This document shows, piece after piece, positions 35,450 to 45,952 of a stretch of DNA of 64,000 bases. A program made the position numbers and the translations under genes. Numbering within the stretch: the first letter of the stretch is position 1; the number at the start of each line of letters is the position of its first letter. Location of the stretch: assembly GCA_036936605.1 (NCBI GenBank), contig JAUPFV010000004.1, forward strand, positions 296,216,009 to 296,280,008, read 5' to 3'. Under the pieces are notes generated by a model, which searched no databases, had not been told where the DNA came from, and was given only the letters and a program-made list of their open reading frames with translations. This DNA is from Limnanthes douglasii subsp. nivea. Lineage: Eukaryota > Streptophyta > Magnoliopsida > Brassicales > Limnanthaceae.

Positions 35450-38066
35450 ATGAAACCCAAAAAATCGCAGAAAAAACCGACCAAGAAAAAGAGATCCGAG
35501 TGGAGCTTTGAAGAGTGGTCTAGTATCGGCGACCGAGCAGAGGAGTACCGACGCGCTGGTCTGATCTGGGGTTCTAACTCCAAACCTTTTGTTCCCGCTC
35601 CGCTTCCTCACGACCCTGTTCTTGCCACCCCGGTTCCCGCAGAATCTTTCCTGGTATCCGACCTTCTGGTTTCTCCTATTCCCGAGGCTAGCCTGTCACC
35701 AGAACCCATTACCCTTTCCTCTAGTGACAGTTCCCATTTTTCCACAGTCGGGCCAAACAATCCGACCTTACCGTCCGTCAACTCGCCCTCTTCCCGACGT
35801 GTCCGTAAATCCACCTTCTTGATAATGGGAGAAGACGATCTATCCAAGTGCTCAGCAGGAGGTAATAGTCCCGAAATGGTTCAGCTTACACCCTCGATTA
35901 GAGGGATTCGGACCGGTATTAACACTGTGGTCACTTTTTTAGGTTTGCCCAAAATGCGGCTAACACCCGAGCAAGCGGAGGAGGCTCATAGGAACATGGC
36001 ACGCGACGCTGCCGAGGCTTCTTCCTCCCGGGTCCGACCATCCGAGACAGATGCCGCTACTGCCCGCAGCTCTAGTCAAGTCCCGACCCAAGAAGCTGGA
36101 GAGTCGGAAGTCGACGTTGCTCCCACGGGGGTTTGTATTGCCGCAGCTGGTCACGCGGCTAATAACCAGGATGACCCCTTGCCCGAAGCGGTTGAGGCTG
36201 CCATTTCGACCAAGTACTTCAGCTGGCTTCTAACCAGGGACGTGGTCTCTCTCTTCGAGGGGAAGTATCTTTATTTCCCCGAGGCCGATCATAGAGATTT
36301 ACTGACCCGCTGGGGGATCCCTGAGTGTGTCAGCGTCCGGTTCCCGACCCCAGGGGAGACCCCCGTCCACGTCAGACCTAGAGAGATCGTGGTATTCACC
36401 GAACTGTTCAACTGGGGTTTGCGTTTCCCCTTGGACCCTGAGATCGCGCTCTATTTTTGCACCCTCCAAATCTGCCCGTCGCAGCTGACGCCAAATGCTT
36501 GGTATACCTTAATGTCCTGCATCATGGCTTCCCGCCTTTCAGGCCAGGTTATGCCGATGGAGGAGTACATCGCCATGTCGGGTCTGTCCAAGTCCCCAAA
36601 ATCCCCATTCTTCTACTCTTCTCTTGGCAATAAGTGGAAAATTGTCAATGACTTCTTGGAAGGGGACAAGGGGTGGAAGCATCGGTTCGTCTTTTTGAGC
36701 GGGTATTGGGAGAATGGCCTTTCATACTCTCCGGAGAACCCGAGGCAATTGCTGCGAACCTGGGTCCATGATGGTACTACCTTCCCCTATGTATATATAT
36801 ATATATATATATTTTTATTTATTGTCTACCGTTTCTTTGCGTAGTGTAGAAAGACTGGCTGCAGGGGGTGAAGAAGGACCACTCGGAAGCCGCGGAAGTC
36901 ACTTTCGAGGTGCTGAAAAACTATGCCCGAAGGAATTGGGGTTGGGGCATGCACCGCACTTTTATGGATAAGAACTTGTTCATGAGCAACCTCTAGCGGT
37001 GCTCATCCGGGGCTCTTACCATTGAACAGCTGCGGGAGCCTCCCAGTCTGGACGACGTGCTGGCCCGAACCGGTCGTCCCGGGTACATACTATTTCTGCC
37101 TAAACGCAACAAGGCGCCGAGTAAGCGCCCAAAGTCAGACGACGACGAGGCAGTAGGTGAACCGGTGAGGGTAGCGGTGCCCGAGGCAGGACGACTGGAC
37201 GCGAGCCCCAACCCGGCCGCGGTGCAAAAGAAGAGGAAACGTGCAGAGGCGGGGGGGTCGAAGTCGAAGAAATCCTCAACTGTGGTAGAGGATCGGGCGG
37301 TGGTTAGCGCCGGGGTGGGGGCCTCAGGGCCTAAACTTGTGGATCAAGTTGATGATGGCGTAGATCCCGCGGGGGACGACGTTGTGTTGATTACAGACGA
37401 CACTGAGCCCCCCCAAGCTGCTAACCCGGACGCCCCTTCGTCAAGTGGCCCCAAATTCCCGGTGCTGACGATGCTTGGCAGCCCGCACCCCTTTCCTCTT
37501 CGTGGGACTGATGGACTTGCTCTGTCGCTGTACAACTTGCTGGTTCCGGCCGCCTTGAAAGAGCGTCGGGCAAAGGAGCTTGGCAAAAAGTTAGCCTCGG
37601 CGGAGACACTGCGAAGGTCAAAACTGCCGAGGAGGCCCAGGTGTTGGCGGAAAGCCGGGTTGTTGAAGCTGAGAATCTTTCTACCGAAGCGAAGACAGCC
37701 GCGGACGCGGCGAAGCAGGCGATGGAGACAGCGACGAAAGCCGCGGAGGACGCGGTGAAAGTTGCGGAGTCGGCGAGGAAAGCTGCGGAAGATCGCGCCT
37801 CGTCTCTGGCACAGGAGGTTCAGAAGTTGAAATCCTCGAACGTTGCTTACATCAACCGATGTAGGCAGTGGTCGGACAAGGAGACTGCGGATGCTAAAGC
37901 CGCATACGTGCTGTCACTCCATAACCGCTTCCCGGACCTTCGCATAGGGTCGCTGTGGCTTGACGTACCAGAGAAAGATCGCCCCGATGGAGTCGATTGT
38001 GGGGATTCCGACGAAGCCGATGACGAAGAAGACGACGAGGATGCGGATGAAGATGGGGATCTGTGA
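35450..38066 (+). CDS. Antisense ORF of element N (Transposase_28-like with coiled coil)
   Basis: Exon 1 is 35450-36790 (447 codons, unbroken), starting MKPKKSQKKPTKKKR. The central domain holds LTRWGIPECV, FNWGLRFPLDPEIALYF and CPSQLTPNAWYTLMSCIM (about 36300-36540), similar to PF04195. An intron (36791-36849, with a TA run) is inferred from phase. Exon 2 opens KDWLQGVKKDH, passes a basic region and an alanine-rich coiled coil (AKTAADAAKQAMETATKAAE), and ends in an acidic tail (DEADDEEDDEDADEDGDL). Exon 2 carries TAG at 36994 and a frameshift near 37605. It is opposite in strand to gag-pol, and its role is unknown. An earlier TTG at 35414 also opens the frame, but ATG 35450 is preferred. Confidence 0.75.
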
Positions 38067-38657
38067 TTCTGTTTTTTTTTTGTTTTAAGATCTTGTAACT
38101 CGTATGGGGCCGTAGGCCCCTCTGTTTTTTTTACCGAACCACTTTAATTTTTATGTTGTTTGGGGGTCACGGGGCCCCCTGTGACGATCATATTTAAATT
38201 GCTGGGTATATACTATTTTGCACATCGTTAATCTTGATAGCGGTTCGGGAATATCAAAACGTGGATCGGTAGCACCAAAAAACCTATTTTTAGGCTCTGT
38301 AGGTCGATGTGTTATCGAAAGTTTTTCCAAAAAGTTCGGGAAAACCAAAATGTAGATCGGTAGAACCGAAAAACCTATTTTTAGGCTCTGTAGATCGATT
38401 TGTTATCGAAAGTTTTTCCAAAAAGTTCGGGAAAACCAAAATGTAGATCGGTAGAACCGAAAAACCTATTTTAGGCTCTGTAGATCGATTTGTTATCGAA
38501 AGTTTTTCCAAAAAGTTCGGGAAAACCAAAATGTAGATCGGTAGAACCGAAAAACCTATTTTTAGGCTCTGTAAAAATAAGAGAAACGGACAACGTCCAG
38601 CTCGTCAGCTGTCCGAGGCCACAACAATTGAATATGTAGAAGGCAAAAGTTTTTTTA
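38067..38657. other. Convergent 3' region of N between antisense ORF and pol
   Basis: Non-coding stretch holding the T-rich end of the antisense unit (near 38070-38090) and the 91-bp tandem repeat. The two transcription units of N meet here tail to tail. Confidence 0.6.
38243..38572 (+). repeat. 91-bp tandem repeat, about 3.6 copies
   Basis: Units start with GTTCGGGAA at 38243, 38334, 38425 and 38515. Inner copies are almost identical, the first is more diverged. Each unit carries GTAGATCGGTAGAACCG and TTTTAGGCTCTGTAG phrases. Confidence 0.9.
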
Positions 38658-41600
38658 TTATAAAAAACGTGGGTCGGGTTTTGACTGATGCCTCGTTAAA
38701 ATCTCCTCGCGCCACCGAGGTAGGAAAGAGTGCATCCTCGACCATTTACAGTCCTGAATGAAGTAGAAAATACAGCGAAGTACATCGTAAATTACAAAAT
38801 ATTCGAGATACAGTTTTAAATTTTCAATATTCCATGGTAGCCTCAGGAGGTGTCCGGACCGATTCTGCAAGCGATACGTCCCGCTCTTGATTTTCTCGAC
38901 GATTTCGTATGGTCCCTCCCAATTTGGGGCCAGCTTTCCGAGGCTCTTGTCCTTTGTGTGGAGAAACACGCGTCGTAAAACCTTATCTCCTACCTTGAAT
39001 TCCCGACGGCGTACTTTGGCCGCGTATCTACTTCTCATTAAAGTTTGGTAATGTAAAGAATTCAAATGGGCGCGGTGGCGCTTTTCCTCTACGAGGTCGA
39101 GCTCGAGTCGTCGGCTGTCGTCATTCGCCTCCTCCCTGTAATTTCCGAACCTGACGGACGGAAAAATAGTTTCTGCGGGAGTGACCGCGTCCATGCCATA
39201 CACTAAGGCGTAAGGCGACTCTTGTGTGGCCATGCGCGGTGTGGTTCGGTAAGCCCACAATACTTCTTGCAAGTAATCTGGCCACTTCCCGGCCTTTCCC
39301 TCGAGGTTCTTTCTAAGGCCATCCAGAATGGTTCGGTTCGTTACTTCGACTTGACCGTTGGCTTGTGGGTGAAAAGGGGCAGCGAAACATTGTCGAATAT
39401 TATGAGTGGTGCAGAACGCCTTCATCTCCGCACTATCAAACTGTGGCCCGTTGTCCATAGTCAGCCGCTGGGGCACCCCGAACCGGCAACAAATGTTCGC
39501 CCAGATGAATTTGACAATATCTTTGGTTTTCGTGGCGGACAGAGGCTCGGCTTCGACCCACTTGGAGAAGTAATCTACCGCCACAACAATCATCTGCCTT
39601 CCTCCAGATGCCTTCGGTAATGGTCCGACGAGGTCTATTCCCCAGCGGTCAAAAAGTAGCCCTTCGGATATGGATTCTAGGGGAGCGGCGGGTACGTTGA
39701 TGGCGTTACCGAACCTTTGACACGTATCGCAGGTTTTCACTATGAGTCTTGCATCTGTCGTTATTGTCGGCCAATAGAATCCCGCCAAAAAAATTCTCCT
39801 GATTAGAGCCTTGTATCCGCAATGCGCCGCGCCTTCACCATCATGTAGTTCGGACAAGATTACCTGGGATTCGTCGAAACCTAAACAGCGGAGCAGAGGC
39901 CGGCTATAAGATTTTTTGTACAACACATCCCCTAAAAGGACGTAACCCCGCGCTTTGTTGCGCAATTTTCGTGCCGAAGCGGTGTCGTCGGGAAGCCGAC
40001 CTTCAGCCAAGAAAGAGATAATACCCCGGCGCCAGTCTGAAGTTGCAATCGAAGAGATCTGGCATGCGATCTCAGGTCGGTTAGCTAACTCATGTCTTTT
40101 AACGATGGACGGGCTTTCCCGTTCTATCACCCACGGATAACTGGTGGAGCAAGAAATCGTTGCCAATGAATCCGCTGTGGTATTTTCGCTTCGTGGTACA
40201 TGCTCGTAAGTAATTTTGTCAAAGGAAGTGGCCATAATTCTTAACGCCGCAAGGTACTGTACCAGATGTTCCTTCCGAGCCTCCGCGTTGCCCGAGGCTT
40301 GGTTTACTAGAAGCTGGGAGTCGCTTATGAGCCGCACTTGTCTTGCCCCGCATACCTGTGCTAACCGTAACCCGGCCAAAGCGGCCTCGTATTCAGCTTC
40401 GTTGTTCGACACGTGGAAACCGAAACGGATAGCCTGGAGCATGCTAACACCCGAGGGAGTTACGATTTGGACTCCCGCCCCACATCCACTAGCGTTTGCT
40501 CCCCCATCGGTGCGGACGGTCCACTCGCCCTCCGTTTTTTCTCGTGACGGGGCTTCTTGTTCGGGCCGTTCTGAGTGAAACTCAAGTAGAAAATCGGCCA
40601 AGACCTGGCCTTTGATGGCTGTTCGGGGTTCGAAATCAATATCAAAATCACCCATTTCTACCGACCACTTGGATAACCTCCCCGACATGTCTGGTCGTTG
40701 AAAAATGTACTTCAGCGGAAGTGATGTGCGGACAACGATAGGGTGGGCTTGGAAGTACGGTCGCATTTTCCGCGCCGCTGTTACCAGAGCCAGCGCCATT
40801 TTTTCCAGTTTGAGATACCGAGTTTCGGCGTCCAGAAGACTTTTGCTCACGTAGTATACCGCTGTCGGAGCCGGCCCTGATTCGCTGATTAGAGCAGCGC
40901 TGACCGCATAATCCGTGACCGCAATGTAAAGGAAGAGGGTTTCCCCCGAAGTTGGCTTGGTGAGGCGGTTCGGGGTCGATAGGTACTCTTTGATCCCTAA
41001 AAAATCCTTGGTACACTCAGGAGTCCAAACGAAATTTTTTGCCTGTCGTAGGACCTGAAAAAACGGAGCGCATTTATCAGACGATCGAGAAATGAAACGA
41101 TTTAGGGCGGCCAGACGTCCGGTCAGAATCTGAACTTCCTTCACACTCCGGGGAGGCGTCATGTCGGCCAGGGCGCAGAGTTGAATAGGGTCTGCTTCAA
41201 TTCCTTTCTCGCTGACGAAAAAACCCAAAAATTTTCCTGATCGGACCCCAAAAGAACACTTCTCCGGGTTTAGCTTTAGGTTGATCCCTCGTAGGTTACC
41301 GAAAGTTTCCCTGAGGTCGGCGAGATGGGCCTCATCGGTACCACTCTTGACCAACATGTCATCGATGTAAACCTCCATGTTCCTCCCGATCTGGCCTTCA
41401 AACGTTCTGTTTACGAGCCTTTGGTATGTCGCGCCAGCGTTTTTTAGCCCGAAGGGCATCACTTCGTAGCAATATAACCCCCGACCCGTAATGAACGTAG
41501 TATTCTCCTGATCCGCGACATGTAACTTAATTTGATTGTACCCGGCATAAGCATCCATAAACGAGAGTAGCTTGTTGCCCGACGTCGAATCTACCAGCTG

Positions 41601-42223
41601 GTCGATCCTTGGCATCGGGAAAGGGTCCTTCGGGCAGGCCCGATTGAGATCAGTAAAGTCCACGCACATCCTCTATTTTCCGCTCTTCTTTTTAACCAGC
41701 ACGGGGTTAGAGATCCATAAAGGGTACTTGGCTTCCTTGATATGTCCGATGCTGGTCATCCTCTCAACTTCCCGCAGGATTACTTCCGCATTTTCGGGGG
41801 AAAAAGCCCGACGCTTCTGGACGATTGGTCTGATATTTCTGTCAATAGTCAACTTGTGAATCGCGAAGGATTCTGGTACCCCCGTGACATCCCCTGAGCA
41901 CCACACAAACAAGTCTAGGTTCTCTCGTAGGAGGGTTAGTAGCTGTACCCTTAGGGTTGGTGAAAGGTTTACCCCGACCCGCAAACATTGTCCGTTTGCA
42001 AAAGAATGTAGTTCGCACTCCTCGTCTGTCGTCAAAAGGCTTGGGGCCTCCCGGGGGTCATCCACCGGTTGCGATCCCGGAGGCACCCCCTTAATTGCTA
42101 TTCTTGAGCCTGGAACATCTCTTGATCTTTTTTCGGAGCTAACGCAGCTCGGTAGCATTCCCGCGCCGCTTTTTGGCTGCTGCGGACCACTCCTACATTG
42201 TTTCCGACCACGTACTTCACACA
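38658..42223 (-). pseudogene. pol of element N: RT, two RNase H, integrase
   Basis: RT holds MPRIDQLVDST, a GYNQIKL phrase and catalytic YIDDML (41352-41369). A gypsy-type RNase H remnant (ETLFLYIAVTDYAVSAALI) follows. A second, archaeal-like RNase H comes next, with VRTDGGANASGCG, NNEAEYEAAL and ISDSQLL. Integrase has its zinc finger (ELHDGEGAAHCGY, CDTCQ) and all three catalytic positions (WGIDLVGP, TMDNGPQFD, HPQANGQVEV). From 41672 to 38658 the frame is open for 1003 codons. Upstream it is broken by TAG 41673-41675 (TGG to TAG) and by a one-base shift in an A6 run near 42128-42133. Essentially a whole enzyme set with few lesions. Confidence 0.9.
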
Positions 42224-44887
42224 CTAATGAATAGTAGAAGTCACAGCATGCATGCGCGATATCCAAGATCGGCCAAGGATGGCATTGTGCGAGGCCGGCG
42301 CGTCCACTACTACAAACAGAACCGTGACCTCCTTTTTAAATGGGTCGCGGCCTAACTGGACCACGCCCTCGAACTCCCCGACTACGTCGGCTGCTGACCC
42401 GGTAAACCCGACAATGGTGCGGTTGGATCGCGCGATCACCGGCCGCGTCCTGAACTTTGCAATGGTAGATGCGAAAAGGATATTGGCCGAACTCCCGTTG
42501 TCTACCAAGATGCGCCGAACCTCCTCTCCCGCTATGGCTGCCCCGATCACAATGGCATCCTCATGCGGTCCAGCTATGTCTCTCATGTCGTCGTCGTCGA
42601 AATGTAAAATCGGTGAGGGGGCGCTTCTGGTTTGGAAGCAAGTTCTGGCTTCCAACTGGGTGGTCAGGTTGACGATGTGCCTCTTCCTGGAGGAGTGTGT
42701 GACTCCCGCCATCGAATCCCCCCCGAAGATGGTCAGAGATTCAAAAAGATTACACAGGCCTCGCACTTTCCCGTTGTTCTCCTCAATCTCTTCCCTGACG
42801 ATCCCGATATCATCATGATTAACTTTTGGGTCAACGAAGCTCGAGGTCGGGGAAAGGGTGCTTCCGGTTTGGAAGCAAGTTTGTGTTTTCAGCGAAACTG
42901 CTTGGTCGGGGAGAGGGCACTTCCGGTTTGGAAGCAAGTTTGCGTTTCCCATCATCGGTCTTTCCCCGGAGTCGGTTAATGACTCGAAAAACTCACAAAA
43001 TCCACGGACGATACCGACGCCTTCCTCTGCCCCCTCCACAATGACCCCGATGATATTGCGATTGACCTCGGGATCGAGGTACTCAATTGTCGCGTCGAAA
43101 CGGTCAGTCACCTCTGAAATGGTCATGGTTGTTTCTGGTTTTGGTACGACCACCACCTCCTTCGGGGCTGTGCCTTGCTGTGTCTTTTTCACATACTCCA
43201 ACAAGTTCCCGTGCTCGATGAGCATCTGTATCTCCTTCTTCAGGGCTATGCAATCCTTCGTGTCGTGCCCGATGTCTTCGTGGTAGCGGCAATAGCGGTT
43301 ATTCCTTTGTTCCCGGGGCGTCGGGATGAGGAAAGGCCTTCGGTACATTCCGCTTCTCTTGGTTTTTTCGTAGATCGATGACACGCATTCCGTAAGATCC
43401 GCGAAATAGGAAGGTCGCGTCCACTTGTTGGACATGGGTCGGGAGGCCGTCGACCCTGTTTGCCTTGGTTTCTGATTGGTCGGGGTCGGAGGCTTGGTCG
43501 GAACTGACGTGGTCGGGTGTATCGTGCTAACTGGTTGGGCCGACCTGACGTAATCCGATCGGGAAACCTGTTTTATCACTACCGACGCTTGGGCGCTCTG
43601 TTGAATCTGGGCCGCTAGTTCTGACGCTTCTGTTTCCTCGATCAATATTTGCTTCTCAATCTGCGCTAGTAATGCGGAAAAAGTGAACGCTTGTTTCTTG
43701 GTCACTGCTTGTTTCATCGGTCCGGGGAGCAAACCCAAACGAAACGCCGTCAGCGCCACATTCTCTTCACAATGGTCCAGGTCGGTTTTTGCGTCGATGA
43801 AACGCCTAGTATAGTCTCTGAGGCTTTCCCCCAGCTTCTGCCGACAATTCATGATAGTATCCCCATTGGCGCGGAAACTCTTACTCCCAAAGAAGTGTTG
43901 CCTGAACATCGTCCAGAAGGTCCCGAAGTTACGGATGCACCCCTGCGGCAAGCGGTTGTACCACTTTGAGGCTCTGTCTTTGAAAGTCATAGAAAATGCT
44001 CTGCACAGGAGCCTGTCATCATTGTCGAAGCTTAACATGAAATTTTTGAAGGCCTCCAAATGGTTATCCGGGTCCTTCTTTCCATCGTATTTTTCCAACT
44101 TAGAAATGTCAAATCTCCTCGGGAGCTGTCCCGCTAATATTTCGTCGGATAACAGAGAGGCCCTCCAGTTGACTCCGAGCTCACATGCTCCTCCCCCAAG
44201 ACCCGCGGTCCTAACACCATAAAGCCCCTCGACCCCTGGGCTGATGAATTGGCTACTGGTCCTGTAACCATGGTTCTGGCTATTCGACGGTTGCCACAGA
44301 ATCGGCGGCAATACTTCCCGTCCTCCGCGGCCCGCGGTACGCGTTTCCTCTTTCTCAAAAGATACCGGGGTCGGCTTATCGGCGCCACTTCTCTTATACT
44401 GCAGCGGGTCGTCCCTGGGCCCTCGAAGGCGTCGGGATCGATTCTTCTGCGCTCGCTGAACCCTTTCCCTCCGCAGATATTCTTTGCCTGACGAATCGTC
44501 TGAGGGGTAGTCTGACGTCATGGCCCGACGGTTCTCGAGGTTCCGATGAGTCCTAGCATTTTCTTCGTCATCGGGGAGAGGATCCCTATAGTACCTAACA
44601 GGTCGGGCCTCTATTCGCGGACCGCTGCCATGGCCAGCTTCCCCCCGATCCTCCAGGAGGGGTTCTTTGCCTTTCCCTTCTCGGGCTCTTTTCTCGCCGA
44701 ACACCCGCTTCCTTTCTTCTTCCAACCGAGCAATGTCCTCAAGGAGCTGTTTTCGGGTCATTATCAGAGTTGACCGCTTGTCCCGACCGCCGTGCCATTC
44801 TCGGGCGGGGACTACCGTGCCTCCCGAACCTGAGGCGGCTCGGATGACTTCTCTCCCGTCCCTCTCTATTGCCGCATCGCTGTTCAT
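42224..44887 (-). pseudogene. gag-protease of element N
   Basis: An open frame of about 888 codons starts at ATG 44887 (MNSDAAIERDG; a TTG at 44908 is less likely). The basic/charged N-terminus precedes the Retrotrans_gag core (SKWYNRLPQGCIRNFGTF, near 43940-43990). The zinc knuckle is C-x2-H-x4-H-x4-C (CRYHEDIGHDTKDC, near 43240-43290). A duplicated linker (FESLT twice) follows, and then protease with ILVDNGSSANILF (near 42480-42520). Its DNG departs from the usual DTG but is seen in some plant elements. It ends at TAG 42224-42226, where relatives read CAG. Repeat copies around GGTTTGGAAGCAAGTT lie within the linker. Confidence 0.85.
42611..42950 (+). repeat. Three copies of a GGTTTGGAAGCAAGTT repeat in N's gag-pro linker
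   Basis: Copies lie at about 42611-42652, 42847-42890 and 42906-42950; the last two have a 59-bp period. They fall in the linker between gag and protease, where N also has two versions of a block of about 80 residues ending in FESLT. Confidence 0.75.
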
Positions 44888-44937
44888 CCCGAAAAATGTG
44901 ATTTTCAAAGGGCAAAAGATTCCTTCTTGGTATCACG

Positions 44938-44957
44938 GATTCCCACAGACGGCGCCA
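44938..44957 (-). other. Primer-binding site of element N
   Basis: TGGCGCCGTCTGTGGGAATC starts one base inside the 5' LTR. The first nine bases match the complement of a plant tRNA-Asp 3' end; the rest does not, so the primer is only suggested. Confidence 0.65.
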
Positions 44958-44958
44958 A

Positions 44959-45288
44959 TGATGAGTGAATAATTGATTAGGGAATATATTTAGGATCTTT
45001 GCACTAGATGTGACTAGAGAGAGAAAGTGTAGAGAGATAAAGTAAATCCAGAGAAAATATTATTCAATGCCCTTTTTTAGGCAAGTGGGTCACCCTTTTA
45101 TACTAAAATAAGGAGGACCCATTTAAGCTCTTAGTGGGCCGCTCACCACATATCAATGAGGCCCCTCTACTATTTTTATCTTTACACATTAGTCCCTGAT
45201 TGACTTTGCATGCCCTTTAATTACATCTAATATTTATTCATTATGTTTTTACCCCTCTAATCGAGATCGGCGAATTCCGCCCTTATCA
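44959..45288 (-). repeat. 5' LTR of element N
   Basis: 330 bp, identical to 34594-34923 except one T/A difference near base 54. TATAAAA on minus at 45096-45102 would drive gag-pol. Confidence 0.9.
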
Positions 45289-45463
45289 AGTATGATGAGC
45301 ACCTGGCACTTTTGATTTCTCTTTTATGCCCATCTTGCCTTCTCTGCTCTCAGAGCTTCTATTTCGCCCCTTAATCTATCACGCTCCTCGATGGTATATT
45401 CATCATTTTCCCGCACCACTTCAAGCAAAGCTGCTAGTACCTCCGGTACGTCCGGATTCATTC
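45289..45463 (-). pseudogene. gag N-terminus of element A, cut off by N
   Basis: Minus-strand ATG at 45463 opens MNPDVPEVLAALLEVV and reads to GAHHT, where N interrupts. The rest of gag is left of 34593. AGTAT at 45289-45293 is N's right target duplication. Confidence 0.75.
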
Positions 45464-45513
45464 AGACTGAATTTTCTGACGGTTTTGAATGCTAGTTCAG
45501 GCACCGTCGTACC

Positions 45514-45531
45514 TCCCACTGTGGTCGCCAA
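45514..45531 (-). other. Primer-binding site of element A
   Basis: TTGGCGACCACAGTGGG lies two bases inside the LTR on the minus strand, the same site as in B and C. Confidence 0.65.
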
Positions 45532-45533
45532 TT

Positions 45534-45952
45534 TGGTGTGGTTTATTTTCGTTTGAGGGTAAATTTGTAATTTATGTTTAGATTTTTGTGGAGTTTTGTG
45601 ATTATTTAATGTTTAGGTAGAGTGTAGAGGGAGAATTAAGCAGCCTGGTTGTATTTAATTTTCATTACCCCCATTTAATGTTGGCGGTTGGGTATTTATA
45701 GCCTTATTTTTGGGCCACATGGGCTTTCGGATCGTGTTTAATGGACTCGAGTCGAGTTTAAGGACCCATTAGTTCTAAGTAGGGGAGCAGACAGCTTAGT
45801 CAAGAAGTGATTAGGTTTTAAGTACTTTAGTTCTGTTCGAACAGTTCAATGGATGATGGTGTCCGAACCGACCCTGTCCGGTCAGGTGGACATTGTCCGA
45901 ATTGACCCTATCCGGTTCCCACAAAATGTGTTGACAGAATTCAAACTCATCA
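45534..45952 (-). repeat. 5' LTR of element A
   Basis: 419 bp. About 19 substitutions and one base of indel by eye against 24252-24669. The outside bases GGTTT (45953-45957) repeat 24247-24251. Confidence 0.85.

Larger units (their letters stand above)
34594..45288 (-). mobile_element. Element N: full-length, young Tat-lineage retrotransposon
   Basis: Two 330-bp LTRs differ by one substitution by eye and are bounded by AGTAT. Minus-strand order: LTR, PBS, gag-pro (44887-42224), pol (42223-38658), a 91-bp tandem repeat, an antisense ORF on the plus strand (35450-38066), the polypurine tract and the 3' LTR. It is more GC-rich than its surroundings. Coding is broken by two nonsense codons and one frameshift in gag-pol plus two lesions in the antisense ORF. 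Retand/Tat-like placement rests on the antisense ORF, the dual RNase H and the PBS. Confidence 0.9.
24252..45952 (-). mobile_element. Element A: Tat-lineage Ty3/gypsy, broken by B and N
   Basis: The minus-oriented LTRs (24252-24669 and 45534-45952) are about 4-5% different by eye and flanked by GGTTT. Read leftwards: LTR, PBS, gag (split by N), protease, RT, RNase H, the zinc-finger part of integrase to 30064, a deletion, then the antisense ORF (25108-27208) and the 3' LTR. Element B inserted in the antisense ORF and later lost its right half together with A's integrase core. A shares its family with B and C: LTR ends TGATGAG...CACACCA and a PBS beginning TTGGCGACCA. Confidence 0.85.

Noticed and set aside
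38290..38529. Minus-strand protein made of repeats
   Set aside because: It is the 91-bp non-coding tandem array read through; the unit length is not a multiple of three.
41572..44972. Plus-strand ORFs opposite N's gag and pol (for example 42252-42818)
   Set aside because: They are shadows of the high-GC minus-strand coding frame with no known motifs and no equivalent in A or C.
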